The notes below the pieces were generated by a model. The model did no database searches. It was not told the origin of the DNA and worked only from the letters and a program-made list of their open reading frames with translations. Below are positions 28,202 through 36,311 of a DNA stretch of 64,000 bases, piece by piece (positions within the stretch are counted from its first letter, which is position 1; the number at the start of each line of letters is the position of its first letter). Source of the DNA: Streptococcus suis 10581. Lineage in GTDB: Bacteria; Bacillota; Bacilli; Lactobacillales; Streptococcaceae. The stretch covers positions 1 through 64,000 of the forward strand of contig ALKQ01000016.1 of assembly GCA_000440235.1 (NCBI GenBank), written 5' to 3'. Both the position numbers and the translations under genes were made by a program.

Positions 28202-29117
28202 ATTTCTCCCATTGCAAGGCAAATTCCTCATCAGACTTCATCTGCTCCATCAAACCTTCAATCCCGTCAAATTTAACCATATCTCGAATTTTTTCCAACC
28301 AATAAATTGTGATTTTTTCTCCGTAGATAAAGCGATCAAATCCAAAAATATGGGCTTCAATCCGCATCTCCGTTCCATCAAAGGTCACATTTTTCCCAAC
28401 GCTTGTCATAGCTCGATAGCGTTTTCCATCTACTTCGACATCGGCTACATAGACTCCCTCAGATGGTAAATGGACACGGTCAAAAGGTGCCAGATTTGCT
28501 GTTGGATAGCCAATGGTGCGTCCTCTGGCATCTCCATGAACAACAATTCCCTCCGTCATAAATGGATAACCTAAAAGTTGATTAGCTAGAGAGACATCCC
28601 CTGACTGGATAGCTTGGCGAATACGAGTTGAAGAAACTTTTTCTCCGCCCAGGCTCACTTCACTTACAATTTCTACCTGACCATCAAATAACTCTGTCAA
28701 ATCTTTGACATCTGCTCTGCAATTTCCGAAATGATAATCGAAACCTGCCACTAAGACTTGTGCATTCAACCCCTTGATGTAGCGTTCTAAAAACTGCTGA
28801 GGAGTATTGCTTGCAAACTCACTGGTAAAATCTGTCAAAACCAGCTGGTCTACACCGTATTGCTCCAACAAGTGGTAACGCTGATCATGACTGGTCAAAT
28901 GGAGTAAAAGTTCTGGTGTAAAACGCGCAAAAGCCAGACGAGGGGTCTCTGGAAAAGTCAGTACGGTCACTGACAATCCTTTTTCATCTGCAACTTGTCT
29001 AGCACGGTCTAAGAGGGCCTTATGCCCCAAATGAATCCCATCAAAATAGCCTAATACCAAAACAGTTGGTTTTTCCTGATGGAGTTCTTGATAATTTTTT
29101 ATCGTTCTAATCTTCAT
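28194..29117 (-). CDS. ribF: bifunctional riboflavin kinase / FAD synthetase
   Basis: Converts riboflavin to FMN and FAD. The 307 residues show the N-terminal nucleotidyltransferase domain (GYFDGIHLGHKAL and STRIRQAI) and the C-terminal flavokinase domain (GRTIGYPTANL). Placed 19 nt after truB, as in many Firmicutes. No ribosome site precedes the ATG; instead a TGn TAAAAT box ends 7 nt before it, hinting at an internal leaderless promoter. Confidence 0.95.
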   Translation of the reverse strand: MKIRTIKNYQELHQEKPTVLVLGYFDGIHLGHKALLDRARQVADEKGLSVTVLTFPETPRLAFARFTPELLLHLTSHDQRYHLLEQYGVDQLVLTDFTSEFASNTPQQFLERYIKGLNAQVLVAGFDYHFGNCRADVKDLTELFDGQVEIVSEVSLGGEKVSSTRIRQAIQSGDVSLANQLLGYPFMTEGIVVHGDARGRTIGYPTANLAPFDRVHLPSEGVYVADVEVDGKRYRAMTSVGKNVTFDGTEMRIEAHIFGFDRFIYGEKITIYWLEKIRDMVKFDGIEGLMEQMKSDEEFALQWEKYA

Positions 29118-29124
29118 ATTGTTT

Positions 29125-29133
29125 ATTTTATCA
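29125..29133 (-). promoter_or_regulatory. candidate internal ribF promoter (extended -10)
   Basis: TGA TAAAAT on the minus strand (hexamer 29125-29130), 7 nt before the ribF ATG, in the 19-nt truB-ribF gap. Confidence 0.4.
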
Positions 29134-29136
29134 CAA

Positions 29137-30030
29137 CTAGGCTAAAACTTCTTCTAGAAAAACCTTACGAGGCTTGTAAACTTGGTCACGTTTTTCCAAG
29201 ATAGCCACCAGTTTCTCCCTATGAAAACCTGCCAACAATTCCGCCTGACTATCTAAGGTAATAAAACGACCATATCTGGCATCAATAACTTGCTCAATCG
29301 TCAAATCAACAATCGGCAAGTCACCAATTCCCTGCTCAATGGGACGGAGGAAGGAATAATCATTTTGAGCAACCTTTTCAGCAATTTCCTCGATTGTCAG
29401 GGCATCAGCCAGGCTCATACCAGCTGAACCTGTCCGCTCTAGCTTGGACATATGGCTAGCATAGCCCAACTTAGCCCCTAGGTCAACAGACAGGGTACGG
29501 ACATAGGTGCCCTTACCACAGCGAACTCGGAATGTGAACCGTGCACAGTCATCTGCTAGTCCAATCGGACTGGTACGTTCAAAACTGTAAATCTCAATTT
29601 GGCGTTGAGGACGCTCGACTTCTTCACCCGCTCGTGCGTATTCGTAGAGTTTGCGGCCATTTACTTTGACGGCGGAATACATAGGTGGAATCTGGGTAAT
29701 AGTACCGACAAAACTAGCCATGACCTCATCAACTGCCTGCTCTGCCATGTCCAAAACCGGTGTCTGCTCAACAATCTCACCAGAAGCATCCTCTGTCGTG
29801 GTAGAGTAACCAATGGTAATCTCCCCCTCGTAAATCTTCCCTTCTTCCTGCATGTACTCAATCATGCGCGTGGCTTTGCCGACTGCAATGGGCAGAACAC
29901 CTGTCACATCTGGATCCAAGGTCCCACCGTGGCCAATCTTCTTCTCCTGCAAAATCTTGCGGAGCTTAAAAACAACATCGTGCGAGGTCATGCCCGCCTC
30001 TTTTTTTACATTAATAATTCCTGAAATCAT
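29137..30030 (-). CDS. truB: tRNA pseudouridine-55 synthase
   Basis: Makes the universal pseudouridine 55 of the tRNA T-loop. From the ATG at 30030 the protein has 297 residues. The catalytic Asp is in [15 protein letters not shown], with [12 protein letters not shown] and a C-terminal PUA-like region. An ATG 18 nt upstream is in frame but lies upstream of the predicted transcription start: TATAAT with TGT extension ends 6 nt before the chosen ATG. No Shine-Dalgarno sequence is present, so the mRNA is predicted to be leaderless. Confidence 0.95.
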   Translation of the reverse strand: MISGIINVKKEAGMTSHDVVFKLRKILQEKKIGHGGTLDPDVTGVLPIAVGKATRMIEYMQEEGKIYEGEITIGYSTTTEDASGEIVEQTPVLDMAEQAVDEVMASFVGTITQIPPMYSAVKVNGRKLYEYARAGEEVERPQRQIEIYSFERTSPIGLADDCARFTFRVRCGKGTYVRTLSVDLGAKLGYASHMSKLERTGSAGMSLADALTIEEIAEKVAQNDYSFLRPIEQGIGDLPIVDLTIEQVIDARYGRFITLDSQAELLAGFHREKLVAILEKRDQVYKPRKVFLEEVLA

Positions 30031-30036
30031 GTTCTC

Positions 30037-30045
30037 ATTATAACA
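30037..30045 (-). promoter_or_regulatory. truB promoter (extended -10, predicted leaderless)
   Basis: Minus strand TGT TATAAT (hexamer 30037-30042), then six bases, then the ATG at 30030. A CTCACA at 17 nt upstream matches the -35 at 4 of 6 positions. Confidence 0.6.
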
Positions 30046-30049
30046 CAAA

Positions 30050-30071
30050 GGACCGCTCTTGTGAGCGGTCC
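30050..30071 (-). terminator. terminator upstream of truB
   Basis: GGACCGCTC / GAGCGGTCC, 9 bp with a 4-nt loop, followed on the minus strand by TTTGTGTT, which runs into the truB -10. Confidence 0.75.
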
Positions 30072-30079
30072 AATATCAA

Positions 30080-30307
30080 TCACTCATCGTAAAAACGGTA
30101 GCTTCCAAAGGTTGTACCAATCAAACTCTCTAGTTCCTTGTGAATACGTTGAATGGTTCCAGAAGGTGCTGCTTCATATGTAACAGCCTCTTCAATCCCG
30201 ACCTCTTCCTCCTCATCATAGCCCCAAGAAAATATCAACGGAGCGTCATAGTATCCTTTGACAGCAAATTTTATAGTCGACCATTCCAACAACTTGATTT
30301 CTTTCAA
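30080..30307 (-). CDS. small conserved hypothetical protein
   Basis: I do not recognise a family. The predicted product is acidic and about 75 residues, with an EEEEVGIEEA stretch and aromatic residues (YYDAPLIFSWGYD). The only in-frame start before it is a TTG at 30307 without a clear ribosome site, so the true start is uncertain and may lie further in. It follows the DUF438 gene by 11 nt and is followed by a terminator, so it is probably the last gene of that operon. Confidence 0.5.
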   Translation of the reverse strand: MKEIKLLEWSTIKFAVKGYYDAPLIFSWGYDEEEEVGIEEAVTYEAAPSGTIQRIHKELESLIGTTFGSYRFYDE

Positions 30308-30318
30308 AAATGACTAAA

Positions 30319-31644
30319 CTAGATATCCCGATGAAAATCGCTATCAATCTCAAAAAATGGTTGAATATCCTGAACATACTCCAAAACGCCTTGAAACTCT
30401 CCTTGGTCATCACGCACCGCCTTATAGACCACATAGACAAACTTGCCCATGCTCTCGGACTTGAACCACATGGTGACCTGGTCTTTTTGCCCTGTGCGGA
30501 GCAGTTCAAAAATCTTCTTGACCTTGTCCACTATTTTGGGAGGATGGCAGAGCTCCACATGGCGTCCAATCTGGCTTGGCGTTCGTTTGAAAATCATGTC
30601 TTCGACAGGGTGGCTGTCATTATAATATTGGAAAATGTCATCCTTGTTGACAAAGGTTAATTCTAGCGGTAAATGATTGAGGATAAGATTGGCTTGCTCA
30701 ACAGATAAATAACCGTTGCCGAAGGTCTGCGGACTGGTTCTGTCCTGAACAGTTTCTGACTTTTCCTTGGGTGTGAAGGTAATGGTAAACTGGCCTTCTG
30801 GCGTGTCGATAATCTGCTGGTTTGGGCTAGCTGGCTGCGGAGAAATGCTATCTGTTGCCTGCTCTGCTATTTCTCCAAAAACCTCCCGATGAGGTACCCA
30901 CTTGGCTGTCGGCTTAACAATGGCGTAGCCGTAGGCGTCGCTGTCTGCTGCCACTTGGAGCCAGTCGTCCTGGATGAAAACCTCCAGCAGAATCATGAGG
31001 AGAATGGCCTCTTCCTTGAAAATCATCTCTTCAAATTCCTTGGCGAAGTTTTCAAAGTTAGCACGTGTCGCAGCTAGGTCACCTCCTTCAAGTGCCTTGC
31101 GGGCCGTCTTGAAGAGATCGCGAATCTCGTCGTCCACACCCCACATGACCTTGGGCGGTGCATCATGACCGTACCGCTCCATAATGGGAAAGAAGACCTT
31201 TTCCTTGCGGGTATAGTGATTTTCAAATTGACCGAGGAGGCCAAACTGGCGTGTCAAACCTTGCAGGAGCTGGTCTTTCAGCTCCGCATCCTCTGTCTGC
31301 TCATACTGGTCAATGATACGGCGGATGCGTAAGAGAGCTGCCCGCAGGGCAAGGTTTTCCTGCTTAAAGACATAGACAGGGTGTCCTTCCTGGTCCATAT
31401 CCGCCACATCCACATCCGCAATGGCTCCTTTGAAGAGGTTGGCGTGGATATTGCAGAGGCTCATGACATCTTCAAAAGTGATACCCGTATCGCTGGACAT
31501 GAGTTCATGCTCCATCATGGAGATTTCCAAGGCAGAAACTCCCGTGAAATGCTGATTAAACTGGTCCTGAACAGACTCTGGGCTGGCACCATTGTGCAGG
31601 TCCAAGAGAATATTCTTCAAAATGTCAATCCGTTGTTCCGTCAT
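30319..31644 (-). CDS. DUF438 / hemerythrin-like / PAS domain protein
   Basis: Probable cytoplasmic sensor of redox or nitric-oxide type, function not established. The 441-residue product starts at ATG 31644 (GGAGGAG upstream). Order: N-terminal DUF438 helical domain (1-70), hemerythrin-like HHE region with several His/Glu (about 80-235, e.g. ENHYTRKEKVFFPIMERYGHD), and a C-terminal PAS domain (about 330-435, LELTFVNKDDIFQYYNDS). It is coupled to the DUF1858 gene by a TAATG overlap; these two families often occur together. Confidence 0.85.
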   Translation of the reverse strand: MTEQRIDILKNILLDLHNGASPESVQDQFNQHFTGVSALEISMMEHELMSSDTGITFEDVMSLCNIHANLFKGAIADVDVADMDQEGHPVYVFKQENLALRAALLRIRRIIDQYEQTEDAELKDQLLQGLTRQFGLLGQFENHYTRKEKVFFPIMERYGHDAPPKVMWGVDDEIRDLFKTARKALEGGDLAATRANFENFAKEFEEMIFKEEAILLMILLEVFIQDDWLQVAADSDAYGYAIVKPTAKWVPHREVFGEIAEQATDSISPQPASPNQQIIDTPEGQFTITFTPKEKSETVQDRTSPQTFGNGYLSVEQANLILNHLPLELTFVNKDDIFQYYNDSHPVEDMIFKRTPSQIGRHVELCHPPKIVDKVKKIFELLRTGQKDQVTMWFKSESMGKFVYVVYKAVRDDQGEFQGVLEYVQDIQPFFEIDSDFHRDI

Positions 31645-31874
31645 TATTCTCCTCCAATCACTTCGTAACCGTTGCATTCCAAGACCTGTTGAATACGGTC
31701 TAACGGAATCTTGGTCATCTTGGAACCTGTCTTCAGACTGGTCACCTTACCAACTGTGTTCAGCATGGCTGGATTTGCCAAAGGCTTGAAACCAAGCTCC
31801 ACCAGAATATCCTTGACTTCTGGGTGCTGGCTGATAATCTCTGCAACAGGCAGATTTAGGTCGATGGTGTTCAT
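31644..31874 (-). CDS. DUF1858 domain protein
   Basis: Small protein (76 residues from ATG 31874, AGAGGAA ribosome site) of the DUF1858 family, with the typical start IDLNLPVAEIISQHPEVKDILVELGF. Helical, often paired with iron-sulfur or hemerythrin proteins; role unknown. A 5' extension of 20 codons exists but lacks a ribosome site. The upstream alpha/beta hydrolase frame runs into this gene in another frame, probably through a frameshift. Confidence 0.82.
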   Translation of the reverse strand: MNTIDLNLPVAEIISQHPEVKDILVELGFKPLANPAMLNTVGKVTSLKTGSKMTKIPLDRIQQVLECNGYEVIGGE

Positions 31875-32481
31875 GAAAATTCCTCTTAAAAAATTGCTTG
31901 ATAACTTGAGCCAATTCCGCTGGTTTATGAACATTTAATTCATGTCCTCCATCTTCGATGATAACTAGCTCAGCCTGTGGTATTAATTTGTTCAGTTCAT
32001 GTGCAGGTTTCAGATTGGGTTTGTCCGTTGAGCCACAGATTAGCAAGGTGGGCCGACTGAGTTGACTAATTTCTTTCCTTAAATCAAGCTGACGCATGCT
32101 TTTCTGCAATTCTAACAACTGTGCCTTATCTAGCCCCTGCTTACGATAAAAGGGCTTGGGAAGCAAGGACATAATCGCGATTTGAAGACCAAACAACCAA
32201 TTCCCCTCTAAGCGATACTGGGCACCAGAAACAATCAACCCTCGGCACTTAGGCAAGTGATTGGCTAGTGACAAAGCCAATACACCACCTAAAGATAGGC
32301 CAAAGAGTACAAAAGATTCCCTTTCCTGTTGCAGTCTTTCTAGTAAAAGACTGCAAAGGCGTTCAAAATTCTTTGCCTTGGGCAATTCCAACACATCAAC
32401 CTCAACATCGGTCAAAGAGTTTTTCAAGTCATCGTAACTGGCCACAGTCTGACCTAGACCATGTAAAATAATGAGTTTCAT
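31747..32481 (-). CDS. alpha/beta hydrolase (probable 3' frameshift)
   Basis: Cytosolic alpha/beta-hydrolase of unknown substrate. The nucleophile elbow GLSLGG (Ser about residue 83), the Asp of STDKPN and the His of DGGHELN form the triad. The conserved fold ends near QVIKQFF, about residue 198. The next 46 residues are simply the DUF1858 gene read in the wrong frame. The mRNA has six T at this point (A6 at 31888-31893); seven would give a TAA stop immediately after QFF. I therefore suspect a one-base deletion in the run. Start overlaps the preceding gene by 4 nt. Confidence 0.75.
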   Translation of the reverse strand: MKLIILHGLGQTVASYDDLKNSLTDVEVDVLELPKAKNFERLCSLLLERLQQERESFVLFGLSLGGVLALSLANHLPKCRGLIVSGAQYRLEGNWLFGLQIAIMSLLPKPFYRKQGLDKAQLLELQKSMRQLDLRKEISQLSRPTLLICGSTDKPNLKPAHELNKLIPQAELVIIEDGGHELNVHKPAELAQVIKQFFKRNFHEHHRPKSACCRDYQPAPRSQGYSGGAWFQAFGKSSHAEHSW

Positions 32482-33251
32482 CTGATTTTCTCCCGTATTT
32501 GCCTCATCTGCTCTTCCACAAATCGTTTTGCTAACTGCCTATCAATTACTGCCTCTAATCGTTCTCCCTTGTAAACTGATAAAGTATCTTCTAGCAGAGT
32601 TTGGTACATAGGATGACAAACTGTGAGCACCCGCTCCCCACTTTCTCTTTTTGATAGAATGATATTCTCATCAAGGTAGGCAAGTGTTCGACAAAGATTT
32701 AGTACCGCGTCAACAGGTCGTTCCAAGACTTTATTCTCGTAATCTTGAATGTCAAACCAAATACTGTCCAAGTAATCTTCTCGCCTTGGTTCTTCAAACA
32801 GTTGTTGTATATCTGGACCATATAAATTAATTCCTCTATGCCAGATAACCATAATATGAGCAGTTAAATCTTCGTCCCTTCCCTGCATATTATCACAATA
32901 TTTTTCTATATTATCATGGATAGCCTGAATATGCATATTTGAAAAATGTAGTTCATACGGGACAGGATAATCACATGGTTTAAGACAACTTTTCAATACA
33001 ATACTCATCTCCAACCCTTTAGGAGGAGCTTGGGGCAACAAAGTATAAAGAGATTGAATTATTCTTATTTTTTCTATCTGTGTTAAGGAATGTTCAACAA
33101 CTACTAGAAAATCTACATCACTATTCTCCCAGATAAAGCTACCTGTTGCAAGAGAACCATGCAGATAGATACCAAGTAAATTCTCTCCTAATTCATTTTG
33201 GAATATGATACAAATTTCATTCAGTAATTCTTGAATATCATTCTTTCTCAT
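32478..33251 (-). CDS. aminoglycoside adenylyltransferase-like nucleotidyltransferase (DUF4111)
   Basis: Nucleotidyltransferase of the AadA/ANT(3'')-ANT(9) superfamily. The 257 residues have the GS-x10-D-x-D signature GSLATGSFIWENSDVDFLVV near residue 35 and a C-terminal DUF4111 helical domain. It sits in a chromosomal cluster with no resistance or mobile genes nearby and no unusual base composition, so an acquired resistance gene is unlikely. It might still modify spectinomycin or streptomycin weakly. Start overlaps the DUF2130 gene by 14 nt. Confidence 0.75.
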   Translation of the reverse strand: MRKNDIQELLNEICIIFQNELGENLLGIYLHGSLATGSFIWENSDVDFLVVVEHSLTQIEKIRIIQSLYTLLPQAPPKGLEMSIVLKSCLKPCDYPVPYELHFSNMHIQAIHDNIEKYCDNMQGRDEDLTAHIMVIWHRGINLYGPDIQQLFEEPRREDYLDSIWFDIQDYENKVLERPVDAVLNLCRTLAYLDENIILSKRESGERVLTVCHPMYQTLLEDTLSVYKGERLEAVIDRQLAKRFVEEQMRQIREKIR

Positions 33252-34497
33252 CTTTCAACGCCTCAAACTTGGATTTCATGGTTGGATTATTGCGGGTTAG
33301 TTTTTTGACGGAGACGTCGTCTAGTTTATTATTAGCTAGTCGGAGCTGGTTTTCGCTGGTGGTCAGGGCCGCCTTGACAGCTTCCATCCGCTTGATTGCC
33401 TTGTCGATTTCATCAATAGCCTTTTGGAAATTGTTGCTGGCCGATTGATAGTTTTTGGCAAAAGCATTCTTGAAAATTTCCAAATCTTCTTCAAAATGAG
33501 TAATATCGATATTCTGCTCCTTAACCAAGGCTAACTCCTGCTGATATTGCAGACTATTGAGCGCAGCATTTCGTAAAATTCCGATTAATTGGATAAAGAA
33601 CTGTGGTCGAATAACATACATCTTCTCATATTCATGACTAACATCCACAATACCTGTATTGTAATAGTCATTGTCCGCCTCTAGCATGCTGACTAATACA
33701 GCATATTCGCATTTTTTCTCCCGACGGTCCTTATCCAACTCCTTAAAGAAATCAGCGTTTTTATGCTTGGTCTTGGTTGTATCTGCCTCGTTTTTCATTT
33801 CGAACATGATGGAAATAAATTCCAAGCCCGACTCGTCAAAATCACGGAAGATAAAATCTCCTTTTGAACCGGACGCTGATACTTCGTTGTCCTTCGCAAA
33901 TTTGGCACGTGGAAAAGCATAGGAACGAACCTTGTTAAACTCCGCCTCGGCATAGAGCTCCAAACTCTCGCCGATCGCCTTGGTGGACTGCTGGGCCTTG
34001 AAATTCTTGTAAAATTCCACCTGCTCATCCGCCGCCTTGAGCCGTACCTCGTACTCCTGTCGGGTGGTCGCCAGGGCTAACTCTTGCTTTTGTTCCTGCA
34101 AAACCAAAGCATTTTGTGCCGCATCCCGCTCTTTTTCCACCTGAGCTACCGCCTGCTGCAACTCCAAGTCCTTGGCGAGACCGATTTGCCCCAACTGAGC
34201 CTTAAGCTCTTGGATTTCTTGGTCTTTTTGGGAAATAGCAGAGCTGATTTCCAGTTCCGTCTGACTAGCAAATTTATCAAGTTTTGCGGTCAGTTCCAGA
34301 ATCTCCTTATCCTTATCACTCAATCTAGCCTGCAAATCATTTTCAGCCTTCTGGCTTAATAATTCTCGTTCCCGCTCCAATCGTTCATGGATTTCCTTGT
34401 CAAACTCCGCACCACGCACCTGGGCTAAAAGCTGACTATATTCTGTTTCATTGACCTGAAAGGCCGTCCCACAATGGGGGCAAGTAATTTGATGCAT
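33238..34497 (-). CDS. DUF2130 domain protein (zinc-ribbon, coiled coil)
   Basis: 419 residues from ATG 34497 (AAAGGAAA ribosome site). N-terminal CxxC (ITCPHCGTAF), then a long coiled coil (about 30-175), then the DUF2130 domain resembling a restriction-endonuclease-like core (KGDFIFRDFDESG and EMKNEADTT, with D...ExK spacing). Function unknown. Nuclease activity is speculative. No methylase or other defence partner is adjacent. Confidence 0.85.
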   Translation of the reverse strand: MHQITCPHCGTAFQVNETEYSQLLAQVRGAEFDKEIHERLERERELLSQKAENDLQARLSDKDKEILELTAKLDKFASQTELEISSAISQKDQEIQELKAQLGQIGLAKDLELQQAVAQVEKERDAAQNALVLQEQKQELALATTRQEYEVRLKAADEQVEFYKNFKAQQSTKAIGESLELYAEAEFNKVRSYAFPRAKFAKDNEVSASGSKGDFIFRDFDESGLEFISIMFEMKNEADTTKTKHKNADFFKELDKDRREKKCEYAVLVSMLEADNDYYNTGIVDVSHEYEKMYVIRPQFFIQLIGILRNAALNSLQYQQELALVKEQNIDITHFEEDLEIFKNAFAKNYQSASNNFQKAIDEIDKAIKRMEAVKAALTTSENQLRLANNKLDDVSVKKLTRNNPTMKSKFEALKDEKE

Positions 34498-34554
34498 AGT
34501 ATTTCCTTTCATTTTTACATTAAACTTCAAGATTGCAAATACTGCTGATATTTT

Positions 34555-34812
34555 TTACTTCTTCCTGACAGTATAGCGAATCAGTTTATAAAAAATATAT
34601 ATAAGACCTAGAACACATATAAAATAGAAAAAACGAAAAAAGTTTCGTGGTTCGAGCCAAAACAGACGATACAGGACACATAGAATCACGACAATTAGCC
34701 ATCTCCATCCCCAGGTCATCTTCCGTTTGATAAACCATTCCATCCAATCTTCATTAGAATTAAATCGTGTTTCATAATATTCTTCTTTCAGTTGTTCCCA
34801 CCACTTTTTCAT
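34555..34812 (-). CDS. small membrane protein, unknown
   Basis: 85 residues, Trp/Glu-rich cytoplasmic N-terminus (WWEQLKEEYYETRF) followed by two hydrophobic segments (about 37-52 and 58-77) and a basic C-terminus. A good AAGGAGG ribosome site is 8 nt upstream. It lies 17 nt after the SRPBCC pseudogene in the same direction. No family recognised. Confidence 0.65.
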   Translation of the reverse strand: MKKWWEQLKEEYYETRFNSNEDWMEWFIKRKMTWGWRWLIVVILCVLYRLFWLEPRNFFRFFYFICVLGLIYIFYKLIRYTVRKK

Positions 34813-34829
34813 AACAACCTCCTTTCAGA

Positions 34830-35293
34830 TCACAGACCTTCTAATTCAAGCTCCAGAAAAGTCCTCCACTTTTCCTGCAAGGGTTGACGCACAGGCAAGT
34901 TCTGACCTTCTAAGACTTTTTTGATACATTCATTTTGCACCAACCATCCTGTCATGTCTTTTTGAGCATTCGCAAATTCATTACCAAAATCTTCTGGAAT
35001 TCGTTCTTCAAAAGTAATCAAGGTCTGATTTTCTAGCTGGGACAGTGTAAATGAAACTGTTGCTGAATCCCACCTGTAGGCAATTTTCTCATTTTTTCGA
35101 TATTCCAGTAAATCCATGGTTTCACGGAAGTCTTCCATTTCAAATATCAACTTGTCACCCTCAACTGCGGAAACCAGCGAGCAAAACCACTATCCGTTGC
35201 CAACAAATCCCAGGACTCCGCCAAACTAGCCGACACAGAATAGCAAATGCTGAGCAGGTAGTGCCCCGCCTCTTTCTTCACACTAATCTTCAT
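34830..35293 (-). pseudogene. SRPBCC (START-like/AHSA1) domain protein, frameshifted
   Basis: Two overlapping frames together make one SRPBCC protein. From ATG 35293 (AGGAG upstream) the first frame reads MKISVKKEAGHYLLSICYS and on through a typical N-terminus with GFARWFPQLRV, then stops within a few codons. The second frame continues directly with DKLIFEMEDFRETMDLL to the normal end at 34830. A single missing base around 35155-35165 (expected LEGDK) explains the break. Either the gene is decaying or it is a sequencing error. A promoter (TGG TATAAT) lies just upstream of 35293. Confidence 0.75.
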
Positions 35294-35486
35294 ATCATGC
35301 TCCTATTCTATACTTCTATTATACCAAAAAACACCAGTCTATAACCGATGTTCCATATATATTTATAATTTTTGACCATCAGTAAGCAGCCCATTCTCAA
35401 TTTTTATACCGTATTTCTTCTAGCATTTCAATCATTCCTTTCTCATTTTATGCTATACTAGATGTATTGAAAACAAGGAGGTTTAT

Positions 35487-36302
35487 ATGATTAAACTAAT
35501 CGCTCTTGATATGGACGGAACCCTTTTAAACGAGAAAAAAGAGCTGATGCAACCGCAAATCGATGCCATTCATCAGGCTGTTGAAGCGGGCGTCAAGATT
35601 GTTCTTTGTACTGGTCGGCCCTTGGCTGGTGTTAAACCTTTTGTAGAGCAGCTCGGCTTTGACACCGAGGAAGAATTTATCATTGTCAATAACGGCTGTT
35701 CAACGCATTCGACAAAGGATTGGAGCCTGATTGACTGGGAAGAACTATCTATCTCTGATATTGATTATCTTTCCACTTTTATTGAAAATGATGATGTGCA
35801 AATCTCTCTTTTTGATGAAGAAGACTACTTCGTTCTTGCAGAAAAGGCCAACGCACGCGTTAATTTAGACGCAGGTTTAGTAGGAATGACTCCTCAACCA
35901 ATTAATTTAAAAGAAGCCCAGTCAGGTCAGCATCGCTTCTTTGAAGCCATGTTTGTCGGTGAAAAAGTGCATATTGATGCCTTTGAAAATCAACACAATC
36001 CTGTACTCAGCCAACGCTATTCCACCGTTCGTTCACAGGACTATCTCTTGGAAATTTTACCAAACGGTGCAAGCAAGGCAACTGGTTTAAAAAAACTGGC
36101 AGACCGTCTCGGTATCCTCCCAGAAGAAATCATGGCTATGGGAGATGCCAACAACGACCTGGAAATGATTGAATTTGCTGGACTTGGTATTGCAATGGGC
36201 AACGCCAATGAGCAGATCAAGGCTATCGCCCAGGACATCACAGACACCAATGAAAACAACGGCGTTGCCAAGGCCATTGAAAAACACATTTTGAACAAAT
36301 AA
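35487..36302 (+). CDS. Cof-type HAD-IIB sugar phosphatase (YidA-like)
   Basis: Cytosolic phosphatase acting on sugar phosphates or flavin/pyridoxal phosphates. The 271 residues have catalytic Asp8/Asp10 (LDMDGTLL), motif II CTGRP, Lys in KATGLKKL and motif IV MGDANNDLEM, with a type IIB cap between. ATG follows GGAGG. Followed by pepT at 9 nt, likely co-transcribed. Confidence 0.9.
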   Translation: MIKLIALDMDGTLLNEKKELMQPQIDAIHQAVEAGVKIVLCTGRPLAGVKPFVEQLGFDTEEEFIIVNNGCSTHSTKDWSLIDWEELSISDIDYLSTFIENDDVQISLFDEEDYFVLAEKANARVNLDAGLVGMTPQPINLKEAQSGQHRFFEAMFVGEKVHIDAFENQHNPVLSQRYSTVRSQDYLLEILPNGASKATGLKKLADRLGILPEEIMAMGDANNDLEMIEFAGLGIAMGNANEQIKAIAQDITDTNENNGVAKAIEKHILNK

Positions 36303-36311
36303 GGAGACAAT

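Noticed and set aside
30246..30509. 87-codon frame on the minus strand
   Set aside because: Shadow of the DUF438 gene with no ribosome site.
32478..33251. Acquired antibiotic-resistance cassette
   Set aside because: Base composition and operon overlaps match the neighbours and no mobile sequence flanks it.
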